From positions 1-37,794 of the IMG/VR virus record IMGVR_UViG_3300042197_001218: DNA of 37,794 nucleotides. The stretch is one strand, 5' to 3'. Below, piece after piece: positions 27,413-36,677 of the stretch (positions within the stretch are counted from its first letter, which is position 1; the number at the start of each line of letters is the position of its first letter). Source of the stretch: a virus. The notes beneath the pieces were generated by a model. It had not been told where the DNA came from. It ran no database searches and saw nothing but the letters and a program-made list of their open reading frames with translations. Made by a program: the position numbers and the translations under genes.

Positions 27413-29143
27413 TCACACGCTGCCCGTAATTTTTACTCCTATTTCTCCTAGTGCTTGTGTGTTCTTGTATTGGTTTAAAATAGATTTTGCTATGTCGCCT
27501 GCCTCATTTGATTGACACATACCATATAACATGGTATCTGTGCCAATGTTTTGATTATCGGCGGCATAGCCTGGCATGTTGTTTACAAAGTTATATATCT
27601 GACTATTATCTCTGTAAATCTCCGTACTAAAGTTTGCTCTATTAAAGTTCGCTACCTCGTAATAAGTAGCACGACATATTCTATTATATGCTGCGTTCAC
27701 CGTTTCGACTGTATTACTAAAAGTAGGATCAGCCGCGATGGAAGACAGTAGGGAATTATACGCTGCAACCTTATCATTGTATTGAGTTTTGGTAAAAAAA
27801 GTTGTTCCTACTCTGCCTCTTAACACATTACGCGCGGATGAAACATAACCTTTCCATGCTTGACCAATTTCATCTAATGCTGTATGAATTTGAATACCAT
27901 ACGCTGAATTTTCAATAGTTCCTAAACCTTCATTTACAATTTTTAAATCATCAGTTAGATATCCTGATGCCATACCTATTACATTCAACATGGATATAGG
28001 ACCGTTATCTGGACTTAAAGGTAAAAAATCTCTTAGAGCATCAATAATACTTTGTGGAAGTAATTTTCCTTCGCTACTTAAATTCTCTACATTAGGAGTA
28101 ATTTCTTCTAACACAGAATCAATGATTTCTACTAGTTCGGCTCCAGTTTCTACTGTCAATTGTGGTGTACGTTGTCTAATATCTGTACCAAATTCTATCA
28201 ATGTTCTGAAGAAACTATCGTTCTGTACACCACTGGTTTTTTCTATACTAATGTAATCCAGCGGAGATTTAAAATTATCTACTGTTGTTTTCAATACCTC
28301 TTGAATAATATTCAGATCAGACGGATTATTGATAGTTAACAGAACTTGACTGATTTGTTCGCTGTATAATGAATTGTATATGTTGTTGATATTGACGTTT
28401 GCGGCATTTAATTTTTCTATTAGATTACCAACAGATGATAATCCTGATTTTATCATAATACTAGCAATACTATTTGGTGTGCCAAAATATCCCACGTTAA
28501 TTTCAGTGATGATTTTACCTAGATTGGCTAATGATCGCTTAATGGCAACACTATTTTTATATCTACTATATCCTTGTGTTAGAAATTCTTGATAATTGTT
28601 ACTGCCGTAATATTGAACATCTGTATTTTCGCTATTTTTTAGTCCAGCGAGATATCCATTTGAAGTATTAACCCAGTTCAATACCTGATTGAATACGTTT
28701 ATAAATGAAAAATTGTCAAAATAATTGTTACCAGTAAGTCTGGTAAGTTGTAAATCAATATAGTATAGTAAATTGCCCGAAAAGTTAACAAAAGTAGCAG
28801 GTATTACACCAGTAATTGCAGGTATAGCAGAATCTGATCCAAGCGTCATTGCTGATGGATCTCGCCAATACTCACGTAAATAGCCAGTAAGATATGGTTT
28901 TATAGCAACAGTATTATTACTATCAGTAACATAATAATATGTACCAGTATTTGTTGCCATGGCAATTAAATTACCATGTGCTGATAATGTGCCTAAAAAC
29001 AGTCCACTATTATTTGGTATAGTGGGATTAAAAGGCAGTGTTTCATTGGGACATGTAAATCCAGGATTCAGTGAATTAGACACACTGGCTGGTGTTGCGG
29101 GTCCTACATATGGTAAACCATTAATTGTGATGCCATTTGCCAT
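27413..29143 (-). CDS. Probable tail/baseplate structural protein, unknown
   Basis: 576 residues starting MANGITINGLPYVGPATPA. The first 130 residues are Gly/Pro/Asn-rich strands (NSGLFLGTLSAHGNLIAMATNTGTYYYV); the rest is long helices rich in Asn, Ser and Ile without membrane segments. No enzyme motif. It is in an operon with the 232-residue and PAAR genes (four-base gaps, each with an AGGATAA-type ribosome site), so a role at the tail tip or baseplate is inferred from context. Confidence 0.55.
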   Translation of the reverse strand: MANGITINGLPYVGPATPASVSNSLNPGFTCPNETLPFNPTIPNNSGLFLGTLSAHGNLIAMATNTGTYYYVTDSNNTVAIKPYLTGYLREYWRDPSAMTLGSDSAIPAITGVIPATFVNFSGNLLYYIDLQLTRLTGNNYFDNFSFINVFNQVLNWVNTSNGYLAGLKNSENTDVQYYGSNNYQEFLTQGYSRYKNSVAIKRSLANLGKIITEINVGYFGTPNSIASIMIKSGLSSVGNLIEKLNAANVNINNIYNSLYSEQISQVLLTINNPSDLNIIQEVLKTTVDNFKSPLDYISIEKTSGVQNDSFFRTLIEFGTDIRQRTPQLTVETGAELVEIIDSVLEEITPNVENLSSEGKLLPQSIIDALRDFLPLSPDNGPISMLNVIGMASGYLTDDLKIVNEGLGTIENSAYGIQIHTALDEIGQAWKGYVSSARNVLRGRVGTTFFTKTQYNDKVAAYNSLLSSIAADPTFSNTVETVNAAYNRICRATYYEVANFNRANFSTEIYRDNSQIYNFVNNMPGYAADNQNIGTDTMLYGMCQSNEAGDIAKSILNQYKNTQALGEIGVKITGSV

Positions 29144-29146
29144 AAT

Positions 29147-29845
29147 TTATCCTGGTCCATCTCCGCGACTTGCGTCGGCAGTGCCTTCTGGGTCCGATGA
29201 TGCTCCAAAATCAGAACCTCCACTACTTCTACTAGCGTCAGCAGTTCCCTCTGGATCTGATGCCGCACCAAAGTTAGAATCTCCTACGTGGTCACTAGGT
29301 GGAGCCCATCCTTCAAAAAATACGTCTGGCGATTGTGGCACTGATTCTGGACTACCATAACTGCTGCCATAATCCGATACGATTGGAGGTGGACGTTCTT
29401 CCGCATTACATGGTCCAGGGAAAGCACTGCTTAACCCACCAGATCCCCATGGGCCACCGCCACCAGTACTCAGTGATCCTCCACGAACAGTGGCAGCATC
29501 AAATGTCCATGCTTTGGGCAGTAAGTCTGCTTTACTGCCTACTATTACAGAATCGTATCGCTCAATTTCTAATGGTCCACAATTCTCAGCACGACGAATT
29601 ATCTTGACCCATGGGCCATCTGAAATTACACTTACATTACCCACATTTTCTAAATTTAAATCACTGGGTGTCACCACTCCACTATTTGAAAATGTTTTAA
29701 GAGCATATATAAAATCAGTATTTACAGCAAATGGTACTTGCTGTCCTAAATCCATAAAATAAGCCAATGCTAATTGAAGAGGACTTAGATTGCCCGCATC
29801 TTGCGTAGGTGATCCTGCTAGATATTGATTAGGTACTGTTGCCAT
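29147..29845 (-). CDS. Virion-associated protein with repeated Gly/Ser-rich C-terminus
   Basis: 232 residues. The N-terminal 125 residues are alpha/beta (FMDLGQQVPFAVNTDFIYAL, NVSVISDGPWVKIIRRAENC). The C-terminal 100 are low-complexity Gly/Ser/Pro and end with two copies of S-N/D-F-G-A-A/S-S-D-P-E-G-T-A-D-A-S-R, whose DNA differs mainly at third positions. It lies between PAAR and the 576-residue protein; function unknown, probably tail or baseplate. Confidence 0.55.
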   Translation of the reverse strand: MATVPNQYLAGSPTQDAGNLSPLQLALAYFMDLGQQVPFAVNTDFIYALKTFSNSGVVTPSDLNLENVGNVSVISDGPWVKIIRRAENCGPLEIERYDSVIVGSKADLLPKAWTFDAATVRGGSLSTGGGGPWGSGGLSSAFPGPCNAEERPPPIVSDYGSSYGSPESVPQSPDVFFEGWAPPSDHVGDSNFGAASDPEGTADASRSSGGSDFGASSDPEGTADASRGDGPG

Positions 29846-29849
29846 ACTA

Positions 29850-30134
29850 TTATCCTAGTGTCACATCGGTACTACACGATGTCACAGAATGTCCGCAACT
29901 GCCAATTCCACTTAAAGTCAACGGAATTTGATCTTCAATTGTTACTCCGTATGAAATATCAATTGTAGATCCAAAACAGTGTTGTGGCCTACGAGGAGAA
30001 CAACCAGGATGAGGCGTATAAATACAGCCCTGTAATGCTACAGATCTATCATTTACAGTCACCGTGCTACTAGATGGAGAGGTTAAACTACCACCTCCAC
30101 CTAGTGTGTCACCTTGTCTTGCTACTCCTGGCAT
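29850..30134 (-). CDS. PAAR-domain tail spike tip protein
   Basis: 94 residues with the PAAR hallmarks: MPGVARQGD at the start, alternating glycine-rich turns with V-T-V-N-D-R-S-V-A-L-Q-G and the His/Cys residues of the zinc-binding apex (the H in CIYTPHPGC, CSPRRPQHC and the H in CGHSVTSC). It should form the sharp metal-stabilised point at the end of the gp5-type spike, as gp5.4 does in T4. AAAGAGG precedes the ATG. Confidence 0.85.
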   Translation of the reverse strand: MPGVARQGDTLGGGGSLTSPSSSTVTVNDRSVALQGCIYTPHPGCSPRRPQHCFGSTIDISYGVTIEDQIPLTLSGIGSCGHSVTSCSTDVTLG

Positions 30135-30143
30135 ACTTCCTCT

Positions 30144-30461
30144 TTACATAATCAATGAACCTTTAGACACTGGCTGTATTCCAGTTGTCGTTTGAAAATA
30201 ATGATCAGACATTTGCTTGATAACGGGCGCATGTAACATCACATGTTCTTTTTTAAGTTCTATATCTCTATTTATATCTGCGGCAAACATGCTCTGCATA
30301 AGGCCTAATCCTTGTGGGCTAGGAACAATGGTACATGGACGATTGACAGTAAAACTGATCATGTCTTCGCCTACGACTTTGGCAATAATTTCATCACCGT
30401 TAACTAACTTGAAACTTACAATATCACCTGAATCGTAAGTATTATTCTTTGATACTAACAT
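30144..30461 (-). CDS. Small beta-barrel (Sm/SH3-like) phage protein
   Basis: 105 residues. VSFKLVNGDEIIAKVVGEDMI and FTVNRPCTIVPSPQGLGLM give the strand pattern of an Sm- or SH3-like barrel, and I recognise the whole as a conserved cyanophage-type hypothetical protein. LKKEHVMLHAPVIKQMSDHY follows. RNA binding is possible but not shown. AAGGAAAAA precedes the ATG, which lies within the end of the glutaredoxin gene (20-base overlap). Confidence 0.6.
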   Translation of the reverse strand: MLVSKNNTYDSGDIVSFKLVNGDEIIAKVVGEDMISFTVNRPCTIVPSPQGLGLMQSMFAADINRDIELKKEHVMLHAPVIKQMSDHYFQTTTGIQPVSKGSLIM

Positions 30462-30705
30462 TTAATTTTTCCTTTAGTTGTTGATCAGACAATTTGGCTA
30501 AGCCTTGAAATCCACCTTCAACGAATAGTTGATCATCTAAGTATAGTTGCGGTACTGTTCTATGTCCGCGTGATAGCACGAATTCTCTAGCATCTGAATC
30601 AAGATCAATTCGTACTTCTTGATAACTGATATTTTTGCTTTCTAGTAGCCGTTTTGCTTGTACACAGTACGGGCAATTCTCTTTTGAATAAACTTTTAGT
30701 GTCAT
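30442..30705 (-). CDS. grx: Glutaredoxin
   Basis: 87 residues of standard Grx size: [16 protein letters not shown] with the redox C-P-Y-C, the cis-Pro loop [13 protein letters not shown] and GGFQGLAKL at the glutathione site. It is the reductant for the class Ia ribonucleotide reductase encoded upstream and overlaps nrdB by four bases (ATGA), a common arrangement in T4-like phages. Confidence 0.93.
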   Translation of the reverse strand: MTLKVYSKENCPYCVQAKRLLESKNISYQEVRIDLDSDAREFVLSRGHRTVPQLYLDDQLFVEGGFQGLAKLSDQQLKEKLNVSIKE

Positions 30706-31835
30706 AAACTGAATCCTTGAAATGTATTTTTATCTACGTCTTGTTTTGTTCCACCTATGATATAAGATGAAATTTCTGTTTCTTGTGGTGCTACCTGAAC
30801 TTCTGCGCCTGCGATCCACTTTGCCGTCCATGGCAACGGATTACTGCCTACCTTAAGACCACTGCTTAATCCAACTGCGGTCATACGCTTATTGGTCAAC
30901 CAATCAACATAATCACATAGCAATTGCTTGTTCAATCCAATCATGGAACCATCTTTAAATAAGTATTCGGCCCATGCTTTTTCCTGTTGTGCTGCTGCTA
31001 AAAATAGTCGCTCACACTCTGCCTTAGTTTCGTCACGAATAGCAGCATAGTCTGGATCATCTTGTGGCAATAACTTCAGCAATGTTTGTGTACTGCCTAG
31101 ATGAACGTTTTCATCCCGAGCAATCAACTTGATAATTTTAGCATTGCCTTCCATCTTTTTCAATTCGGCGAACGCCCAACTACACGCAAATGATACATAA
31201 AATCTAATGCCCTCAAGTGCGTTTACTGAGTTGATACACATCCATAGTTTGCGCTTTAGATTATATGGATCTATCACAACTGTTCTGTCATTTACAGTAT
31301 GTGTACCGTAACCCAGTAGGTTGTAGTATTGTACTGATTCAAATAAATCATCATAGTATTTGCTGATGTCTACCGCGCAATCAATGATCTCTGGTATATC
31401 CATGATGCCATCAAAAATAACACTAGGATCAGCATAGATGTTTCTGATAATGTGTGTATAACTACGACTATGGATAGTCTCGTTAAATGCCCATGTTTGA
31501 ATCCATGTTTCTAATTCGGGTATAGTTGCGATAGGCAAAAATGCCAGATTTGGACTTCTACCTTGTACACTATCTAACAGAATTTGTCTCTTAAGATTGG
31601 ATGTAAAGATATGTTGTTCATACTTAGACAGTTCTTTGAAATCTTTAGCATCACGTAGTACATCCACTTCTGACGGTTGCCAGAAAAAGCCAATTTGTTT
31701 TGTTGTTAACTTTTCAAATTGACTATACTTAAGTACGTCATACCGTTGAACTGTTACTGGACCACTTGGATCCAGAAATGCTAACTTCTCTATATGTTTC
31801 TTTTTATCACTGATATTGAATACACTTATACTCAT
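30702..31835 (-). CDS. nrdB: Class Ia ribonucleotide reductase small subunit NrdB
   Basis: 377 residues, normal length. Iron ligands and the radical tyrosine are intact: D88, E119, H122, Y126 (in [14 protein letters not shown]), E208, E242 and H245 ([10 protein letters not shown]), plus W52. The C-terminal tail ENTFQGFSL-like segment docks on NrdA. It makes the tyrosyl radical for deoxynucleotide synthesis during phage replication. AAGG precedes the ATG, and the homing endonuclease gene lies between it and nrdA. Confidence 0.96.
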   Translation of the reverse strand: MSISVFNISDKKKHIEKLAFLDPSGPVTVQRYDVLKYSQFEKLTTKQIGFFWQPSEVDVLRDAKDFKELSKYEQHIFTSNLKRQILLDSVQGRSPNLAFLPIATIPELETWIQTWAFNETIHSRSYTHIIRNIYADPSVIFDGIMDIPEIIDCAVDISKYYDDLFESVQYYNLLGYGTHTVNDRTVVIDPYNLKRKLWMCINSVNALEGIRFYVSFACSWAFAELKKMEGNAKIIKLIARDENVHLGSTQTLLKLLPQDDPDYAAIRDETKAECERLFLAAAQQEKAWAEYLFKDGSMIGLNKQLLCDYVDWLTNKRMTAVGLSSGLKVGSNPLPWTAKWIAGAEVQVAPQETEISSYIIGGTKQDVDKNTFQGFSL

Positions 31836-31846
31836 TTTAGTTTACC

Positions 31847-32560
31847 TTATTCATTAAATATATATTTCCATTCTTTCCATTTATCTTTTTCAGAAAGACA
31901 TCTATCTCTTACAATTTTAGTTGAAGACAAATTATAATATTTGACCACTTCCGTTACTGAATTAAAAACTCCATGAGGAGTAGATACTTTCTTCTTTCCT
32001 TTTGAATAATGTGGCAATTGAAAATTATTTTTATCTAAGATTTCATAATATGACCATATATAACCATGAGCATTTTTAAATTTCCCCTCGCATGTATATT
32101 TGATATTGCTTGGACTTTTCGCGCTTACATGTTTTGCCGCTTCGGTTAAACTATCAAATTTTCTAATAAATTTTCCAAATAAATCAAATTGATAAACTGG
32201 TTTTTTTAACATTTCATTCGCCCATTTATGCCATCCTTTACGAACATTAGTCCAATCTATATGTTCATATCCACCAGTTGGTGTATTACTTAAATTGTAA
32301 TAATTACGATTTTTTTTAGCATCAACACTTTTTAAATAAAACTCTTCTTTGACTTTTAAAAAGTTTATATCTTCAACAAATTCAAGTATTTCTCTTTTAA
32401 AGTTTTTCATTCCATATTTCTTAAATGCTTTATTTATGGCAGTGCCACCAGCCGTGTATCCATCGTTTAACGAACCGCGATGACTACCTATATATTTTTT
32501 GCCATTTATTAAATTGGTCCATTCGTATATAAATCCAACATAATTTTCAGTAGATGTCAT
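31847..32560 (-). CDS. GIY-YIG homing endonuclease between nrdA and nrdB
   Basis: 237 residues. The GIY-YIG nuclease domain is canonical: GFIYEWTNLINGKKYIGSHRG, then GGTAINKAFKKYGMKNFKRE and EEFYLKSVDA. Two C-terminal DNA-binding modules of the NUMOD/IENR type follow: VYQFDLFGKFIRKFDSLTEA...HGYIWSY and a second ending KEWKYIF. It is a free-standing element exactly between the two reductase genes, the position occupied by mob-type endonucleases in T4-like phages. GGAGG precedes the ATG but lies within a hairpin overlapping a late promoter. Confidence 0.9.
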   Translation of the reverse strand: MTSTENYVGFIYEWTNLINGKKYIGSHRGSLNDGYTAGGTAINKAFKKYGMKNFKREILEFVEDINFLKVKEEFYLKSVDAKKNRNYYNLSNTPTGGYEHIDWTNVRKGWHKWANEMLKKPVYQFDLFGKFIRKFDSLTEAAKHVSAKSPSNIKYTCEGKFKNAHGYIWSYYEILDKNNFQLPHYSKGKKKVSTPHGVFNSVTEVVKYYNLSSTKIVRDRCLSEKDKWKEWKYIFNE

Positions 32561-32589
32561 AATATTACCTCCAACATTATTTATCTACT
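32549..32589 (-). promoter_or_regulatory. Late-type promoter overlapping a hairpin that hides the endonuclease ribosome site
   Basis: Outer stem 32583-32589 with 32549-32555 (7 bp), inner stem 32576-32580 with 32559-32563 (5 bp); the apical loop holds GGAGG (32568-32572) and the start codon lies in the inner stem/internal loop. GATAAATA (minus, 32585-32578) overlaps the 5' arms. Same octamer and logic as at the nuclease gene. Confidence 0.65.
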
Positions 32590-32604
32590 ATTTTAATACT
32601 TTAA

Positions 32605-34911
32605 TTAAATGGCACAACTATCACATATTTCTTCAATATTTTCAACGTTTTCCACTTTATTTTCTTGTGAATTGATTAATTTATCTACGTCTATTTCTCC
32701 CTGTCCGTCATTAACGTTAAAATAATATAACTGCTTTCCACCGTATTTGTAGAACATCAATATATGCTTGAGCATTTCACTCATTGGTATTTTTTCTTCT
32801 TCGTAGAACTTAGGATTGTAACTGGTGTTAACACTGATACCTTGATCAATATACTTTTGAAGAATCGCACATAGTTTTAAGTATCCCTCTGGACTACGCT
32901 GATCCCATAGCAATTCATATTTGTTCTTCAGTCGTCTATATTCTGGTACTACCTGCTTCAAAACGCCATGCTTACTTTGTTTGATACTCACATAACTACG
33001 TGGTGGCTCGATTCCGTTGGTAGCATTTGAAATTTGTGCTGAAGTTTCTGCGGGCATAAGAGCCATCAGTGTAGCATTTCTTTGACCAACTTTCATAGCC
33101 TTTTGACGAAGTTCTGACCATGGCATACGTTCTACGTGTGGCACAAGTTCATCAACTTCACGCTTTCTAGTATCAATTGGCAGTATACCATGTGCTGATT
33201 TTAGATCTTGCCAACGAGTACATGCGCCTTGTTCTTCTGCTAGATCAATACTGGCCTTAAGTAGATAATAACTCCATGCCTCGGCGTATTCGTCTACTAG
33301 TGCCAGTGCTGCAGGATCGCTATATGATACATCATGCTTGGCTAAGAAATAAGCAAAGTTTACAATTCCGACACCCAATGGCCTAAATTCTTCAGTTGCT
33401 AATCTTGCCGCTAGTATAGGATAATTCTGATAACTCAGTAAAGCATCTAGCCCACGAACAGCAAGTGTACATCTGCGTTCAAAGTCACGTGGATGTTTGA
33501 TATTACCCCAATTTGTGGCACTAAGTGTACATAGAGCAATACGGCCATTTGGGTCATTGATGTCAGTTAGCGGCACAGTAGGTAAATCAATTTCGGTACA
33601 TAGATTGCTCATCTTAACTGGAGCAACACTTTCATTGAATGGACTATGTGTATTAGCATGGTCAACATTCATGAGATAAATTCTGCCCGTATCTTTACGT
33701 TCTTGAGCAAACTGTGAGAATAGATCAATAGCCTTGTATGTCTTTTTTCTTATCTTGGTGTTACGCTCTGCCTTAACATATAGTTCAGCAAATTTTTCTT
33801 GATCGTTGAAAAACGCATCATACATTTCAGGAACATCAGCAGGACTGAAACAAGTAATATCACCGCCACTAATCAGACGTTCATACATTAACTTGTTAAA
33901 TTGAACACCGTAGTCCATATGACGAACACGATTATCTTCCGTGCCCTTATTGTTCTTTAGTACCAGTAGATCTTCAATTTCTAGATGCCAAATTGGATAG
34001 TATAGAGTTGCGGCGCCGTTCCGAACACCACCCTGACTACAACTACGTGTTGCTGTTTGGAAATGTTTATAGAATGGAATTACCCCTGTATGAAAGGCAT
34101 CACCGTTTCTGATTGGTGATCCAATTGCGCGAATGCGGCCCGCGCCGATTCCAATTCCTGCTTTCTGGCTAACGTAGCGAACAATGCTACTAGCAGAAGC
34201 ATTAATACTATCCAGGCTATCATCAGTTTCAATGAGGACACAACTGCTGAACTGTTTTTGCGGAGTTCTAACACCAGCCATAATAGGAGTAGGCAAACTA
34301 ATATCGTGATTGCTAATAGCATTGTAGTACTCCTTTACCCAGCGCAGTCTTGTATTTACTGGATATTTCTGAAATAGAGTAGCAGCAATCAGCATATATG
34401 CCACTTGTGGTGTTTCAAACAATTCACCAGTTACTCGGTTTTGTACTAGATATTTGCCACGCCATTGTTCCATAGCAGCATATGTGAAATTTTCATCACG
34501 AACATGATCAATGGCTTCTTCTAATTCTTGCCATTCACTATCTGAATATGCGCTCAATAGTTCATCAGTATAAAATCCAGCAACAACGTTTTTCTTAACT
34601 AGATCTAACAGTTTCCATGGTTGATAATCACCGTATACCTGTTTTCTGATATGATAGTTAATTAATCTACCAGCAACATATTGATAGTTTGGTGTTTCTT
34701 CACTTATCAGATCAGCGGCACTCTTGATAAGGGTTTCTTGAATATCTGAAGTTTTGATGTTGTTATAGAACTGAACTTTGCTTTTGATTTCTACTTCGCT
34801 GGCACTTACTCCACTGATATCTCTAGTGGCCCAAAAAACTACCTTATGAAATTTTTCTAAATCCAATGGCTCACGGCGGCCATCACGCTTGGTGACATAT
34901 ATATTTGACAT
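32605..34911 (-). CDS. nrdA: Class Ia ribonucleotide reductase large subunit NrdA
   Basis: 768 residues, close to the 761 of E. coli. An N-terminal ATP-cone (KRDGRREPLDLEKFHKVV) implies allosteric activity control. Catalytic residues are C224 (FSSCVLIE), C438 and E440 (NLCTEID), C461 (ALCTLS) and the LYYFN tyrosine pair. The tail ends CDSCAI, the C-x-x-C that passes electrons from glutaredoxin. No intron or inserted sequence is present in the gene itself. It lies 10 bases after the 148-residue gene. Confidence 0.96.
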   Translation of the reverse strand: MSNIYVTKRDGRREPLDLEKFHKVVFWATRDISGVSASEVEIKSKVQFYNNIKTSDIQETLIKSAADLISEETPNYQYVAGRLINYHIRKQVYGDYQPWKLLDLVKKNVVAGFYTDELLSAYSDSEWQELEEAIDHVRDENFTYAAMEQWRGKYLVQNRVTGELFETPQVAYMLIAATLFQKYPVNTRLRWVKEYYNAISNHDISLPTPIMAGVRTPQKQFSSCVLIETDDSLDSINASASSIVRYVSQKAGIGIGAGRIRAIGSPIRNGDAFHTGVIPFYKHFQTATRSCSQGGVRNGAATLYYPIWHLEIEDLLVLKNNKGTEDNRVRHMDYGVQFNKLMYERLISGGDITCFSPADVPEMYDAFFNDQEKFAELYVKAERNTKIRKKTYKAIDLFSQFAQERKDTGRIYLMNVDHANTHSPFNESVAPVKMSNLCTEIDLPTVPLTDINDPNGRIALCTLSATNWGNIKHPRDFERRCTLAVRGLDALLSYQNYPILAARLATEEFRPLGVGIVNFAYFLAKHDVSYSDPAALALVDEYAEAWSYYLLKASIDLAEEQGACTRWQDLKSAHGILPIDTRKREVDELVPHVERMPWSELRQKAMKVGQRNATLMALMPAETSAQISNATNGIEPPRSYVSIKQSKHGVLKQVVPEYRRLKNKYELLWDQRSPEGYLKLCAILQKYIDQGISVNTSYNPKFYEEEKIPMSEMLKHILMFYKYGGKQLYYFNVNDGQGEIDVDKLINSQENKVENVENIEEICDSCAI

Positions 34912-34921
34912 TAATTTTCTC

Positions 34922-35368
34922 TTAAGTTATTTTGTGTAGTTGAAGATCTTGTACTGTTATAGTTTTTATAGGCACAAGATCCTCATTAATTTGTTTTTTA
35001 TTTATAATCTCATCGTGGAGGTAATTAAGAACATATTTTCCTCCTTCAACAAAGACTAAATTATAATTGTTCTTTGTACTTTTTTCTTGATAGATTTTTA
35101 TGGTGCCTTCAATGGCGTGTTCAGTTAAGTACAGAGTATATACCATTGCCAATGCTTTGGCAAGATCGCAATAGTAATTATCGTTAATTAACTCCCACGG
35201 ATTTGGCCAATTTTCTATATGATCGGTAGTCAAATAGTGCGAAACAAAAGGAGCATAACACCAAAGATGATGCGTTTCTTTTAAGGCATCCTCTTTTGTT
35301 AATTTGCTAATTTTTTTCCTAAAATCATGCCAATAGCGAAGGCGTTCGCTAGGTAATAGATTCCACAT
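34922..35368 (-). CDS. Small phage protein, unknown
   Basis: 148 residues starting MWNLLPSERLRYWHDFRKKI, helical, with HLWCYAPFVSHYLTTD and NWPNPWELINDNYYCDLAKA. The W-P-x-P-W-E-L-I-x-D-N-x-Y-C-D-x-A-K-A-L pattern is one I recognise from hypothetical proteins near nrd or structural genes in aquatic T4-like phages. No function known. It lies four bases after the 175-residue structural protein. Confidence 0.6.
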   Translation of the reverse strand: MWNLLPSERLRYWHDFRKKISKLTKEDALKETHHLWCYAPFVSHYLTTDHIENWPNPWELINDNYYCDLAKALAMVYTLYLTEHAIEGTIKIYQEKSTKNNYNLVFVEGGKYVLNYLHDEIINKKQINEDLVPIKTITVQDLQLHKIT

Positions 35369-35372
35369 GGTA

Positions 35373-35900
35373 TTAGAATGATAGTGTGCTTACGGTGTAT
35401 TGAATATTTGCGTTAAATCCAGTAGATGTTACTAAGTTGGCTGCTAATACAGCATACGCTCCTGGGCCACTGACTCCAACAGTATTTACATCCCACTTCA
35501 TGCCTATGTTTCCAGATTCAGTATATTCTTCGTCATAGTAATAGGTGTTATCGGATAACTTTCTGGCTAATTTGATCCAGCCAACACGGGTATCAACATC
35601 ACGCACCGCGGCATATTGAACATAAATTGCTGGTTTATTGGCATCAGCAATACCAAATGCTAAATTAGCGGCGGTACCATCTGATATACCCTGGCTGTAT
35701 ACAGTGTAGTTTGGCAGATTACTGTGCTCAGTTAATATTTCTGTATTGCCAATTTCAGGTGCGCCCTCACCTAATGTACCATTGCCAATATATAATTTTC
35801 TAGTATCTACGCTCCAGCCTAATTCTGCTGTAGCCAATTGCGGTAGATCACTCTGTACACCGCTTCTGTGTTTGATTTGAGAGATTTGAACAATTGCCAT
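35373..35900 (-). CDS. Tail fibre/decoration-like structural protein
   Basis: 175 residues. The N-terminus, VQISQIKHRSGVQSDLPQLATAELGW then DTRKLYIGNG, is the short beta-rich attachment motif (I-K-x-R-x-G-x...L-A-x-G/A-E-L-G-x...D-x-x-K-L-x-I-G-x-G) found at the start of many phage tail-fibre and structural proteins. The remainder is beta-rich with a YVQYAAVRDVDTRVGWIKL core. AAGGAT precedes the ATG, and AATAAATA lies farther upstream. Confidence 0.65.
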   Translation of the reverse strand: MAIVQISQIKHRSGVQSDLPQLATAELGWSVDTRKLYIGNGTLGEGAPEIGNTEILTEHSNLPNYTVYSQGISDGTAANLAFGIADANKPAIYVQYAAVRDVDTRVGWIKLARKLSDNTYYYDEEYTESGNIGMKWDVNTVGVSGPGAYAVLAANLVTSTGFNANIQYTVSTLSF

Positions 35901-35920
35901 ACTTTTACTATCCTTATGAC

Positions 35921-36610
35921 TTATTTATTCTGGAGACCATAATACATTTCCACACGATTGAGCCACACGTTTGAATAGTGTTCAAATTCATCATCAAGTA
36001 CTTCAAATTCCTGATACTGTCCGTCAGCACTACACATTAGAATAACACCCGTGTTGATATTTGTGCCATGTGTAGCATTATGCGCCATAGCATATGCTGC
36101 TGTTTGTAAGAAGTAATCTTCAATCCATTCACGTTTTTTTGGCTTATTTGTCTGTTTGAAGTCCATAATTGCTGGACGATCTTTCCATGTACCAATACAA
36201 TCTGATGTGCCAGCATATAGTTGACTGTAATACAGTGGTACTTCAATTCCCCAAAATTCACCAACATGTTTCTGTAGAGCATGTTCTATGATTGTTTTTG
36301 CCATACCGTGACTTTGAATGCTATACGGATTTGTACCTGGATCATCAATCTTGTCATGTTTAACCCAGTTCTCAAGCCACTTGTGCATCCTGGTTCCACG
36401 ACCTGCTGCTTCTGTGGTAATTTGTTGTGCTTGTGATTCACCGACGCGTCTTCGCCAGTCAAATAGTGCTTTCTTGGATTCTTCTGATTTTGTAGCATCG
36501 AGAATAGTAGTCACACTTGGAACTTTATGACCATCAGGTGTTTGATAGTGACGTTTGCCAGCGGCCTCAACTCTGCTTAGTGGTGTGTAGTTGTAAATGG
36601 ATTTAATCAT
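35921..36610 (-). CDS. PD-(D/E)XK exonuclease (RecB-like, phage type)
   Basis: The frame is open to 36643, but that part lies within the terminator, so I take the ATG at 36610 (229 residues from MIKSIYNYTP). Motifs: TPDGHKVPSVTTIL, AAGRGTRMHKWLENW (Arg-x-His helix of the RecB-like group), YAGTSDCIG and AIMDFKQTNK (D...D-x-K active site), and WIEDYFLQTAAYA. This is a known exonuclease type of cyanophages and other T4-like phages. No Shine-Dalgarno is visible upstream of the ATG. Confidence 0.78.
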   Translation of the reverse strand: MIKSIYNYTPLSRVEAAGKRHYQTPDGHKVPSVTTILDATKSEESKKALFDWRRRVGESQAQQITTEAAGRGTRMHKWLENWVKHDKIDDPGTNPYSIQSHGMAKTIIEHALQKHVGEFWGIEVPLYYSQLYAGTSDCIGTWKDRPAIMDFKQTNKPKKREWIEDYFLQTAAYAMAHNATHGTNINTGVILMCSADGQYQEFEVLDDEFEHYSNVWLNRVEMYYGLQNK

Positions 36611-36615
36611 GCTAT

Positions 36616-36646
36616 AAAAAAGTAATGTGCTATGATAGCACATTAC
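36616..36646 (-). terminator. Rho-independent terminator after the prohead-associated genes
   Basis: A 12-bp perfect inverted repeat around one base (36622-36633 and 36635-36646), followed on the minus strand by TTTTTT (36621-36616). It separates the 129-residue gene from the nuclease gene. Confidence 0.85.
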
Positions 36647-36677
36647 GTTTCAGGAATAAAATATTATGTAAATTGTG

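Noticed and set aside
29299-29762. Plus-strand open frames opposite the tail-associated gene
   Set aside because: They are shadows of a low-complexity Gly/Ser/Pro-coding strand, without ribosome sites.
36611-36643. Longer N-terminus of the PD-(D/E)XK nuclease from 36643
   Set aside because: It lies inside a 25-base palindrome followed by six T on that strand, a terminator.
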